From: an uncultured Kordia sp.
GTDB taxonomy: Bacteria; Bacteroidota; Bacteroidia; Flavobacteriales; Flavobacteriaceae
Reading direction: 5' to 3'
Length of the DNA: 64,000 nt
Assembly (NCBI RefSeq): GCF_947496985.1
Contig: NZ_CANMEZ010000010.1
Location: 106,716 to 170,715 of the forward strand
The notes under the pieces are model-generated. The model worked only from the letters and a program-made list of their open reading frames with translations. It was not told the DNA's origin and did no database searches. The number at the start of each line of letters is the position of its first letter. The stretch's first letter is position 1. Of the stretch, positions 52,385 to 61,000 are shown in pieces. A program made the translations under genes and the position numbers.

Positions 52385-54010
52385 ATGAAATCATCAATAG
52401 GTTTATTTGTATTGACTTCTATGCTCTTCATCTCTTGTGGACAAAAACAAAAGGAAGTTGCAAAAGTAGAAACAGAAAGCAGTATTCCGCTTGTTGCTAT
52501 AAAAACAACGGAGAAAATTACGTTAGATCAGCAAACATATACTTCTGAACTGGTAGTGGATGGAATAGATGTTCCTTGGGGAATGACATGGTTGCCAGAT
52601 GGAAGTATGTTGGTTACAGAACGTTCAGGAACATTATATCATGTGAAAAATGGAGAAAAAACAGCTATCAAGAATGTTCCAGAAGTATTTGCAAAAAATC
52701 AAGGAGGATTGTTAGATGTGATGTTGCATCCAAAATACAATGAAAACGGTTGGATTTATATTACATACTCCATAGTTGATAAAAAAGAAAAAGGAAGCCA
52801 TACAGCATTAATTAGAGCAAAACTAGAAGACAACGCGTTGGTTTCTATTGAAAAATTATATCAAGGAGGTCCAAATGTAAATACGGCACATCATTTTGGT
52901 TCACGTATTGCATTTGACAAAGATGGCTATGTATACTTTACTATTGGCGATCGTGGAAAACGAGATGTAAACCCACAAGATATTACTAAAGATGGTGGAA
53001 AAGTATACCGTTTACACGATGATGGACGCATTCCTGCAGATAATCCATTTGTGGGGCAAAAAGATGCAAAAGAAGCTATTTTTTCTTACGGACATAGAAA
53101 TCCACAAGGAATGGCAATTAATCCACGTACAGGACAAATTTGGGTACATGAACATGGTCCACGTGGTGGAGATGAAATCAACCCTATAACGAAAGCTGTA
53201 AACTATGGTTGGCCAGTAATCACATATGGAATCAACTATAGCGGAACCACTATCACGAAAGAAACAGCCCGTGATGGAATGCAACAACCTTTATATTACT
53301 GGGTTCCATCTATTGCGCCAAGCGGAATGGCATTTGTAACAAGTGATGCATATCCAGATTTAAAAGGTCATTTACTTGTTGGTTCGTTAAAATTTCAATA
53401 TTTAGAATTAGTAATCTTAACAGAAGATGATAAAGTTGCAAGACGTGAAAAATTACTAGATGGAATTGGTCGTGTACGTTCAGTTCGTCAAGGTCCAGAT
53501 GGTTATATCTATGTAGGAATTGATGGAAAAGGAGTTTTTAAAATGGTTAAAAATTCATCAGAGAAAAGCTCTTGGACAACAAGTGCAGGTAGTAAGGAAA
53601 CAAGATCAGAAACTACAGAAAAAGTTGAGGTTGAAGAAACAAAACCAAAAGCTGCTAAAGAATTTGATAGTAAAAAAATGGAAGCAAGTCAACGACGTGG
53701 AAAAATAGTGTATACAAATGTATGTATGCAATGTCACATGGCAAATGGAGAAGGAGTAGCCAATGCGTTTCCTCCATTAGCAAAATCAGATTGGTTAAAA
53801 GATAAAGTTACAGAAAGTATCCGATCTATTAAGTATGGTTTACAAGGAGAAATTACAGTAAATGGTAAAAAATACAATGGCGTAATGACACCTTTAGGAC
53901 TAAGTGATAAAGAAATAGCAGATGTGATGAATTACACATCTAATAATTGGGGAAATAGAAGCAATCAAATGTTTACTGCTGAACAAGTTAGTGAGGTTAA
54001 AAAAGAATAA
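52385..54010 (+). CDS. PQQ-type sugar dehydrogenase fused to cytochrome c (lipoprotein)
   Basis: A 541-residue lipoprotein (MKSSIGLFVLTSMLFISCGQ; lipidated Cys18). Residues about 50-385 form a soluble glucose/sorbosone dehydrogenase propeller: VPWGMTWLPDGSMLVTERSG, GGLLDVMLHPKYNENGWIYI, NTAHHFGSRIAFDKDGYVYF and HRNPQGMAINPRTGQIWVHE. A linker (about 395-430) leads to a cytochrome c domain with haem motif CMQCH (about 449-453) and a distal Met region (GVMTPLG). It should oxidise sugars at the envelope and pass electrons to its own haem. It lies 18 bases after the TonB receptor gene. Confidence 0.9.
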   Translation: MKSSIGLFVLTSMLFISCGQKQKEVAKVETESSIPLVAIKTTEKITLDQQTYTSELVVDGIDVPWGMTWLPDGSMLVTERSGTLYHVKNGEKTAIKNVPEVFAKNQGGLLDVMLHPKYNENGWIYITYSIVDKKEKGSHTALIRAKLEDNALVSIEKLYQGGPNVNTAHHFGSRIAFDKDGYVYFTIGDRGKRDVNPQDITKDGGKVYRLHDDGRIPADNPFVGQKDAKEAIFSYGHRNPQGMAINPRTGQIWVHEHGPRGGDEINPITKAVNYGWPVITYGINYSGTTITKETARDGMQQPLYYWVPSIAPSGMAFVTSDAYPDLKGHLLVGSLKFQYLELVILTEDDKVARREKLLDGIGRVRSVRQGPDGYIYVGIDGKGVFKMVKNSSEKSSWTTSAGSKETRSETTEKVEVEETKPKAAKEFDSKKMEASQRRGKIVYTNVCMQCHMANGEGVANAFPPLAKSDWLKDKVTESIRSIKYGLQGEITVNGKKYNGVMTPLGLSDKEIADVMNYTSNNWGNRSNQMFTAEQVSEVKKE

Positions 54011-54045
54011 CCTCTATACCGTTTAATTAGATTTAAAATTTATAT

Positions 54046-54081
54046 AAAAAAACCTCAAGACATTGATTTTGAGGTTTTTTT
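54046..54081 (+). terminator. Terminator after the dehydrogenase gene
   Basis: AAAAAAACCTCAA pairs with TTGAGGTTTTTTT across a 10-base loop. Confidence 0.85.
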
Positions 54082-54108
54082 GATTTTCATGTTTTTTACT
54101 TACTTTTA
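54080..54108 (+). promoter_or_regulatory. Putative promoter of the PNGase F gene
   Basis: TTG (54080-54082), an 18-base spacer and TACTTTTA (54101-54108) lie 18 bases before the start codon; one base off the -7 consensus. Confidence 0.45.
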
Positions 54109-54126
54109 GCTTCAAATTTAATTCAC

Positions 54127-55842
54127 ATGAAAAGAAAACCAACCATTAAAAACTTTATTTACACCCTTTTAGCATTTGCACTTATATTTAGTGGATGTAA
54201 GTCTGATGATGGCTCAGAAGCTGCGCCGCCATCGTTTACATCAGCACAAAATAGCTTGTCATTTACTGCGGTTATTGCAGGTCAAGTATCATCAAGTCGT
54301 TCCTTGTCTGTAACAGGTGCACGATTGACACAGTCTGTAAACATTACTGCTACGCAGCAATTTGAAGTATCAAAAGATGATACAACATTTAGTTCTAGCA
54401 TAAGCTTATCAACAGCAGAAGCAAATCAATCACAAACTATATATGTTCGATTTGCACCAACAACAACTTCATTAGGAGAAGTAACAGGAATCTTAACAAT
54501 GTCTTCTTCTGAATTCAATTCAGTTCAAGTAAACTTAACAGGAAATTCACTGGAAATTCCAAGAGAAATTCAGGTTGTTGGAGCGGTAAGTAATTTTGGC
54601 GATGTAAATATCGGTACAATGTCTACTGCACAAACAGTACAAGTAAAAGGATTAGACCTAGAAAATAATGTAACAGCTACAGTTGCAGGTTCTTTTGAAA
54701 TTTCAACAGACAATGTTACATTTTCCAATACAGCAGCATACGATTACACAGCCATTAATACAACTGCTGAAGATTTATATGTACGATTTATTCCAAGTAC
54801 AACTGACTTAGGAGCGCAAACAGGAACGATTACTTTAGCAGCTACAGGTGTGCCAGATGTGGTAATTAACTTATCAGGAACGGGAACTGCGGTACGACAT
54901 AATTATCAAACATTTGAAGACCAGAGAATTGCTTTTGGTGGCGGATTCAACCAAACAGTTACCAATACATACACATTACACAACGATTTATCAAACATTG
55001 AACAAATATTAATGTATGTAAAATTGCGTTGCCCATCTGGTGGATGTAATGCTTGGGATGTATATGCTAATATTAAAGTAAAAGATACAGATTCAGGAGA
55101 TTTCTATGAAATTGGACGCTATATTACACCTTATGGAGTAGACAATTCACAAGTGGCTAGAGGTTTTGAAATTGATGTAACAGATTTCAAATCGTTATTA
55201 CAAGGAAGTACAGAATTGTATGCACGTATTGAAACTTGGGGCGCTGACGGATGGGAATTATCTGTTGATTTTGACTATGTAGAAGGAACTCCAGATTATC
55301 TTTATTATGCGGTTGCAGATGTAATTTCATATGACGATTGGTCAACTTCAGGTGTACCTTACGGTGTAACAAATGATCCTGCAACGTGGGATTTAACAAA
55401 AACGATTGCAATTCCATCAAATGCAGAATCAACGGAATTACGTACAATTATTTCAGGTTGGGGACATGCTACACCTGTAGATAGTGATAACAGACCATGT
55501 GCAGAATGGTGCTTTAGAACACATGATGTATTAATTAATGGAACTGCAACATTTCAACACAATATGGGACCAATGGGTTGTAACTCTAATCCTGTACAAC
55601 CACAATCTGGAAACTGGACGCCTGATAGAGCTGGTTGGTGCCCAGGAATGGCTGTGCCGGTGCGTAAAGATGTTTTTAGTACACCAATGGGAGGAAGTTC
55701 ATTTACATTTGAATACGATTACCAAGATTGGACTTCTGATGGAGGAACAACTTCTGGGCAAACAGGAGCATATTATGCAACATCAACTTTTGTTGTTGTA
55801 AAAAGTAATACACCAATTAGTAAGCCAACTGTGACAAACTAA
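54127..55842 (+). CDS. Peptide-N-glycosidase F with two Ig-like domains (lipoprotein)
   Basis: A 571-residue lipoprotein (MKRKPTIKNFIYTLLAFALI..SGCKS; lipidated Cys24). Two about 100-residue Ig-like modules (about 35-140 and 145-255) precede a C-terminal domain closely matching Elizabethkingia PNGase F along its whole length. The catalytic residues of that enzyme (Asp60, Glu118, Glu206) correspond to the Asp in CNAWDVYAN, the Glu in RIETWGADG and the Glu in PCAEWCFRTH. The three disulfide pairs are also kept. It cleaves N-glycans from Asn of glycoproteins. The extra Ig-like modules and lipid anchor suggest a surface-exposed or periplasmic form. Confidence 0.93.
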   Translation: MKRKPTIKNFIYTLLAFALIFSGCKSDDGSEAAPPSFTSAQNSLSFTAVIAGQVSSSRSLSVTGARLTQSVNITATQQFEVSKDDTTFSSSISLSTAEANQSQTIYVRFAPTTTSLGEVTGILTMSSSEFNSVQVNLTGNSLEIPREIQVVGAVSNFGDVNIGTMSTAQTVQVKGLDLENNVTATVAGSFEISTDNVTFSNTAAYDYTAINTTAEDLYVRFIPSTTDLGAQTGTITLAATGVPDVVINLSGTGTAVRHNYQTFEDQRIAFGGGFNQTVTNTYTLHNDLSNIEQILMYVKLRCPSGGCNAWDVYANIKVKDTDSGDFYEIGRYITPYGVDNSQVARGFEIDVTDFKSLLQGSTELYARIETWGADGWELSVDFDYVEGTPDYLYYAVADVISYDDWSTSGVPYGVTNDPATWDLTKTIAIPSNAESTELRTIISGWGHATPVDSDNRPCAEWCFRTHDVLINGTATFQHNMGPMGCNSNPVQPQSGNWTPDRAGWCPGMAVPVRKDVFSTPMGGSSFTFEYDYQDWTSDGGTTSGQTGAYYATSTFVVVKSNTPISKPTVTN

Positions 55843-55863
55843 TTTTATATAACAAATTCAATA

Positions 55864-55899
55864 AATAATACACCAAAACGTTTATTTTGGTGTATTATT
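55864..55899. terminator. Terminator after the PNGase F gene
   Basis: A perfect 15-bp stem (AATAATACACCAAAA and its complement) with a 6-base loop, 22 bases past the PNGase F stop and 16 bases before the aminopeptidase start. The following T-run is short, so partial readthrough is possible. Confidence 0.65.
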
Positions 55900-55914
55900 T
55901 GTTTTACACCTTTT

Positions 55915-58122
55915 ATGAAAGATATATTTTCCTTCTTTATTTACTTTATATTGTTTGCAGGATTTGCACAACAAACTGAATTTGTAGACTTTAAAACCGC
56001 TAAAGTTGATATTGTATTACGACCAACGTTAAAAGAAATTGGTATTGATATTCAGTATGAATTTGAAATACTTCAAGATGTAGATTCTATTTATTTTGAT
56101 CTGCAAGCACTTGATACGTATAAAGTATACCAACAGAGTTTTGAAGGAAACAATTTCTATCGGGATAAAAAAATCATTCTAAAAAGTAATTTTAAAAAGG
56201 GTGAAAAACATAGTATCGGATTGGCAACATTTACACATCCCAAAAAAGCAATGTATTTTATTGATTGGAATGAAGTTGGAGGTAGAAAACAAGTATGGAC
56301 GCAAGGACAAGGAAAATATACAAGTAGTTGGTTGCCAAGTTTTGATGACGTCAATGAAAAAGTGGAATTCGATTTCAGTATCACATTTGACAAGCGTTAT
56401 GAAGTCATTGCGAATGGGAAATTGCTCAAAAAAGAATCGCCAAACGATTCCTTAACTAAATGGTATTTTGATATGAAAAAGCCAATGAGTAGTTATTTAG
56501 CGGCAATTGCCATTGGAAAATATAAAAAGAAAACCATCACATCAGAAAGTGGAATTCCACTTGAAATGTATTATTATCCAGAAGACGATGCCAAATTTGA
56601 ACCAACATATCGCTACACGAAACGTATGTTTGATTTCTTAGAAGAAGAAATTGGTGTTCCATATCCTTGGCAAAATTATAAACAGATTCCTGTAAAAGAT
56701 TTTCTATATGCAGGAATGGAAAATACGGGAACAACTATATTTTCAGACAGTTTTGTGATAGATAGTACAAGTTTTATAGATAAAAATTATGTCAATGTAA
56801 ATGCACACGAACTAGCACATCAATGGTTTGGTGATTTGGTAACGGCAAAAAGCGGAACACATCATTGGTTACAAGAAGGCTTCGCGACGTATTATGCACT
56901 TTTAGTTGAAAAAGAAATCTTTGGCGACGACTATTTTCATTGGAAACTCTACGAATCAGCTTTGCAATTAAAAGCATTAAATGACGGAAAAGGAGAATCG
57001 TTACTAAATCCGAAAGCAAGTAGTTTAACGTTTTACCAAAAAGGAGCGTGGGCATTACACGTATTGCGTATGAATGTTGGAGATGAAGCATTTAAAAAAG
57101 CTGTAAAGCGATATTTAAATACCTATAAATTTAAAAGTGCAGAAACTAGCGATTTTATTAAAATTGTAGAAGAAGAAAGCAATACAAAATTGGACTGGTT
57201 TGTAAAAGCTTGGTTAGAAAATCCGAAATTACCAGAAAATATATTTGATATAAAAGATTTCCTAGCAATTGGGAGTTTGCCAAGCATTAGTATATATAAC
57301 TATTTAGGAGGTGTAAAAGGAACAGCTTTTCAAATAGAACTATTAAAACACAAGCAACAACAAAGTGAATCAAAAATTAAGAAATCAAAACAATCATTGG
57401 ATTTACTTTCAATAAGCGCGGAAACTAGGCGAGCAATTGGATTATTTTCAAATAAAACTGCACAAGGGCATGAATCTATTTCTGAAGAGTTAATAATATA
57501 TATGTTGAAAAACTTAAAAGTTTCCAGTTTAGAAGAACGACTCAGCATTTACAGAGAAGTTTTAAAAACAAACAACATAAAGATTAGGCAAACGATAGCA
57601 AAAGCTCCACGACAAGTGCCAGAAGTATTTAAAACAGCTTATGAAAGTTTGTTAAATGACGATTCGTATGTAACCAAAGAAGTTGCTTTATTTACACTAT
57701 GGAAAAGCTTTACAGAAAGCCGTAAAAGCTATTTAGATCAAACTAAAAACATAAAGGGTTTTAATGATAAAAGTTTCCGAACACTCTGGTTAGCGTTGGC
57801 TATTGTGACCAAAGATTATAGTGGACACAGAACACCTTATTATTATGATGAATTGGCAGGATATACGCATGAAAGAAATCACTTTGAAGTACGTCAAAAT
57901 GCATTTAGATTCTTAAATGAGTTACAATCATTCAGTGATAGAAATTTAGCAGATTTAGTTAATGGAGCCTTGCACCATAATTGGCGATTTGCGAGGTTTT
58001 GCAGAGAATTATTAGACAGTATGATCAAAAATCCTGCGTATACAGAAAACTTAAAGCGTGTAGAAAAATTACTTAATGAAAAAGAGAAAGCATATTTAAC
58101 TAAAAAGATTACAACTAAATGA
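55915..58122 (+). CDS. M1-family metallo-aminopeptidase
   Basis: A 735-residue protein with signal peptide (MKDIFSFFIYFILFAGFAQ). The N-terminal beta domain (about 25-210) is followed by the catalytic domain with AGMENTGTT (the GxMEN substrate motif, 267-270) and zinc site HELAHQWF (His298, Glu299, His302) plus Glu321 in LQEGFA. The C-terminal part (about 470-735) is helical. It removes N-terminal residues from peptides in the periplasm. It overlaps the patatin gene by 4 bases (ATGA). It may take over peptides once glycans are removed by the PNGase F upstream. Confidence 0.92.
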   Translation: MKDIFSFFIYFILFAGFAQQTEFVDFKTAKVDIVLRPTLKEIGIDIQYEFEILQDVDSIYFDLQALDTYKVYQQSFEGNNFYRDKKIILKSNFKKGEKHSIGLATFTHPKKAMYFIDWNEVGGRKQVWTQGQGKYTSSWLPSFDDVNEKVEFDFSITFDKRYEVIANGKLLKKESPNDSLTKWYFDMKKPMSSYLAAIAIGKYKKKTITSESGIPLEMYYYPEDDAKFEPTYRYTKRMFDFLEEEIGVPYPWQNYKQIPVKDFLYAGMENTGTTIFSDSFVIDSTSFIDKNYVNVNAHELAHQWFGDLVTAKSGTHHWLQEGFATYYALLVEKEIFGDDYFHWKLYESALQLKALNDGKGESLLNPKASSLTFYQKGAWALHVLRMNVGDEAFKKAVKRYLNTYKFKSAETSDFIKIVEEESNTKLDWFVKAWLENPKLPENIFDIKDFLAIGSLPSISIYNYLGGVKGTAFQIELLKHKQQQSESKIKKSKQSLDLLSISAETRRAIGLFSNKTAQGHESISEELIIYMLKNLKVSSLEERLSIYREVLKTNNIKIRQTIAKAPRQVPEVFKTAYESLLNDDSYVTKEVALFTLWKSFTESRKSYLDQTKNIKGFNDKSFRTLWLALAIVTKDYSGHRTPYYYDELAGYTHERNHFEVRQNAFRFLNELQSFSDRNLADLVNGALHHNWRFARFCRELLDSMIKNPAYTENLKRVEKLLNEKEKAYLTKKITTK

Positions 58123-59012
58123 AAGCAATAGTCATTTCTGGAGGTGGAAGTAAAGGTGCATTTGCAGGTGGAGTTGCTCAATACCTTATAGAAGAAGAAC
58201 AAAAGAAATATGATATGTTTTTAGGAACCTCTACAGGTAGTTTAATAGCTCCTTTATTGGGTTTAGATAATGTGCCAAAGCTTAAGGAAATATATACGTC
58301 CGTAAATCAACGAAGCATTTTTAGTAATAATCCTTTTGTTGTCCGAAAGAAAAAAGGAGAAACATTTATTAGTATTAACTATTTCAATGTTTTTACTCAA
58401 CAACTCAAAGGAAAGCGAACGTTTGGAGAAACTAAAAAGCTCAGAAAATTAATCAAAGTAAAATTTTCAAAAGAAGAGTTTACGAGTCTAAAAGCTTCAG
58501 GTAAAGAAGTTGTAGTAACTGTAACCAATCTTACTAAAAATAGAGTTGAATACAAATCGATTAAGGATCATAACTATGAAGATTTTTGTGATTGGATCTG
58601 GATTTCATGCAATTATGTTCCATTTATGAGTTTAGCTACAAAAAATGGTGACGAATACGCGGATGGTGGTTTTGGCTGTATTGTACCTATTCATGAAGCA
58701 ATTAAAAGAGGCGCAACGGAAGTTGATGCTATTATATTAGAAACAGAATCTGGTGTAGCAAATAAAAAATTAGGAAGAAACCCTTTTTCTTTAATGGTAA
58801 ATTTGTTTAGCTTTTTAATTGATCAAGTAGAACGACATGATATAAATATTGGAAAGTTATCTGCAAAATATAAAGATGTAAAATTGAACCTTTATTTTAC
58901 ACCAACTAAACTAACGGACAATTCATTGATTTTTAATAAAAAACAAATGGCCGAATGGTGGGAACAAGGCTATCATCATGCAAAAATGAAAAATAAAGAG
59001 CTAGAAGAATAA
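58119..59012 (+). CDS. Patatin-like phospholipase
   Basis: A 297-residue protein with the patatin anion hole GGGSKGAF (8-15), nucleophile elbow GTSTG (Ser38) and catalytic Asp182 in ADGG. No signal peptide. It is an acyl hydrolase acting on membrane lipids from the cytosolic side. Its ATG overlaps the aminopeptidase stop (ATGA), implying coupled translation, though the functional link is unclear. Confidence 0.92.
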   Translation: MKAIVISGGGSKGAFAGGVAQYLIEEEQKKYDMFLGTSTGSLIAPLLGLDNVPKLKEIYTSVNQRSIFSNNPFVVRKKKGETFISINYFNVFTQQLKGKRTFGETKKLRKLIKVKFSKEEFTSLKASGKEVVVTVTNLTKNRVEYKSIKDHNYEDFCDWIWISCNYVPFMSLATKNGDEYADGGFGCIVPIHEAIKRGATEVDAIILETESGVANKKLGRNPFSLMVNLFSFLIDQVERHDINIGKLSAKYKDVKLNLYFTPTKLTDNSLIFNKKQMAEWWEQGYHHAKMKNKELEE

Positions 59013-59186
59013 AACTATAAACCACTTTTTTTCATGGTATTGGTGTTTAGTAATAAGTGTTCATACTTTATGGGTACTTAGTTGCCTACGTAAATGGCTA
59101 ATTTAGTCCATAAAAATAGAATAGAAATTAGGAACTAGGGAAACACTCGGTAATTAATTTGATATCTTATTAACTTTTAACTAGAA

Positions 59187-59711
59187 CTAGGCATGTAAAA
59201 AATCAGCAACTTCTTTTTTAATGTATGATAAAGCAGTATCACTAGGTGCTTGTTGTTCCATCATTTCTGTTAAAATAACTTCCCGTAATTTATCAGCAGA
59301 AGTAACTTTCTCAGACAAACTAGCTTTTCGTATTAACTGTATCGTTGAATTTTTAGAAGCAATGATAATATTCCAACATTGATCACTCATATAAATTTGT
59401 TGAGATAAATTATGATCAAACTCTTGCTCAATACTCATAATTAGTAAACGTTCGTAATCATTCTTGTCAGAAGAAGTAGGAGAGACACGTACTAACAATT
59501 TGGAAGGTGTAATACGTTCTAAAAATAATGAAAGACGTTCATAGGCTTGTAAGCGTAGTGGCAATGCTTCTTTTTGAGCATCTTTGTGTAACAAATAACG
59601 TCTTCTTTTATCTTCATTAGCCATATGATCTCTAAAGAAAAAATAAGCAATTCCTCCCGTAATAATTGCAGGAATCGTATACATTATCAAATCAAAAATT
59701 TTGTCTTCCAT
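59187..59711 (-). CDS. Hypothetical membrane-anchored protein
   Basis: A 174-residue protein started at ATG 59711 (MEDKIFDLIMYTIPAIITGG). An upstream ATG at 59732 would lie within or before the predicted transcription start given by the promoter at 59730-59760, so I prefer the shorter form. One helix covers about 8-25; the rest is a helical soluble domain (YLLHKDAQKEALPLRLQAYE, SLFLERITPSKLLVRV). No named family known to me; similar proteins are frequent in flavobacteria. Confidence 0.7.
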   Translation of the reverse strand: MEDKIFDLIMYTIPAIITGGIAYFFFRDHMANEDKRRRYLLHKDAQKEALPLRLQAYERLSLFLERITPSKLLVRVSPTSSDKNDYERLLIMSIEQEFDHNLSQQIYMSDQCWNIIIASKNSTIQLIRKASLSEKVTSADKLREVILTEMMEQQAPSDTALSYIKKEVADFLHA

Positions 59712-59729
59712 AAATAATAGCAGTTTTAG

Positions 59730-59760
59730 CAAACATAATACGTTTTTACTAACTAGGCAA
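59730..59760 (-). promoter_or_regulatory. Promoter that decides the start of the 59187-59711 gene
   Basis: On the minus strand TTG (59760-59758), a 20-base spacer and TATGTTTG (59737-59730). The start codon at 59711 is 19 bases past the -7 box. Confidence 0.65.
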
Positions 59761-59958
59761 ATAAAGATTTATTGTATCCAAATGCTATTTATATATTGAA
59801 ATTAGATGTTTATTTTTTATATATTTTTGTTGACTTTTTTATTGTTTTAAGAATCGATAAATTTTACCGTTCTTTACTCTATAATCGAGATTTAAAAATG
59901 ATTTTAAGGTTTTCCTTGAGATAATTAACTTTTAAATTTTACAGAAATCATTCCCTAT

Positions 59959-60429
59959 ATGAAAGCAGTTACCGTATCAGTACTAAAAAAAGAATTGAAA
60001 CATCATACGCAGGAAGAATTGATTGAGATCTGTTTAAAACTAGCAAAATTTAAAAAAGAAAATAAAGAACTACTTACCTATATTTTGTTTGATGCAACTG
60101 ATGAAGATACTTATGTTCGTGAAATTAAAGATGAGGTTGATGAAGCCTTTTCAAAGCTAAATCATGATAGTTTATACTATGTCAAAAAAAGCGTTCGTAA
60201 AATTTTACGGTTAATTAAAAAATATATTCGATATTCCAAAAAGAAAGAAACAGAAGCTGATTTACTACTTCATTTTTGTGCGAAGTTGAAAGAATTAAAA
60301 CCAACTCATAAAAAAAGTCTTCAAATGGTAAATATCTATGAACGTCAATTGAATATGGCAAAAAAAGCGATTGACTCATTGCACGAAGATTTACAATACG
60401 ATTTTCATTTGATGTTGGAAGAGTTATAA
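59959..60429 (+). CDS. Hypothetical helical protein
   Basis: A 156-residue basic, almost wholly helical cytosolic protein starting MKAVTVSVLKKELKHHTQEE. No family name known to me, but its LKHHTQEELIEICLKLAKFK start is of a type widespread in Bacteroidetes. It is followed after 21 bases by another small gene in the same direction. Confidence 0.65.
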   Translation: MKAVTVSVLKKELKHHTQEELIEICLKLAKFKKENKELLTYILFDATDEDTYVREIKDEVDEAFSKLNHDSLYYVKKSVRKILRLIKKYIRYSKKKETEADLLLHFCAKLKELKPTHKKSLQMVNIYERQLNMAKKAIDSLHEDLQYDFHLMLEEL

Positions 60430-60450
60430 TCATAAAAAAAGCTATCAAAT

Positions 60451-60966
60451 ATGGATATAGCATCTAAAAAAACATCGGACGGAAAATTAATAGTTGACTT
60501 TATTGAGTCAGTTGAACCTAATAATGGAAGGTTGTTATTTAAAATAAACGTGATTCATAATAACATAAATATCAATGAAAAATTATTTTCTAATAATTGG
60601 AACTATATCAACTTTAGGATTGATAAATGGCAATTAGAAGGATTTGGATATGTGTATATTCCTGTGGAAGGAACTCCGAAACTACTACATGTAGATACTC
60701 TTGAAATACATGACCTATCATATAGAAGAATTTCTACAGTTTTATTTTTAGGTAATATTTTTGAATTTAATATGCTAGTAGAAATTTATAGTGATGTCAT
60801 TGAAATTACCGATTTAAATACATTAAACACTAGAATTATTTTTAAATACAAAAGTATAGAGAGTGTTGAATGGGTTCGTTTTCTAAACGAAAAAGAAATT
60901 GAAGTGACTTTAGTAAAGAACACAAGAGGAAAACGCGAAAAACGTTCAGAAATTCGTAGGATATAA
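60451..60966 (+). CDS. Hypothetical protein
   Basis: A 171-residue soluble protein starting MDIASKKTSDGKLIVDFIES. Beta-rich, ending in a basic tail (KNTRGKREKRSEIRRI). No family recognised. It lies 21 bases after the helical protein gene and is probably in the same transcript. It is convergent with the FMN protein gene, 34 bases away. Confidence 0.55.
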   Translation: MDIASKKTSDGKLIVDFIESVEPNNGRLLFKINVIHNNININEKLFSNNWNYINFRIDKWQLEGFGYVYIPVEGTPKLLHVDTLEIHDLSYRRISTVLFLGNIFEFNMLVEIYSDVIEITDLNTLNTRIIFKYKSIESVEWVRFLNEKEIEVTLVKNTRGKREKRSEIRRI

Positions 60967-61000
60967 CATTAAATAATTTTTTTTAATAAATTAATAAGCA

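Noticed and set aside
774..59898. Shared TTTACTC(G/T)ATAATCGAGATT string at 774-798 and 59873-59898
   Set aside because: One near-identical pair of about 25 bases in 64 kb of AT-rich DNA can arise by chance, and the two sites have no common gene context or fixed distance to a start.
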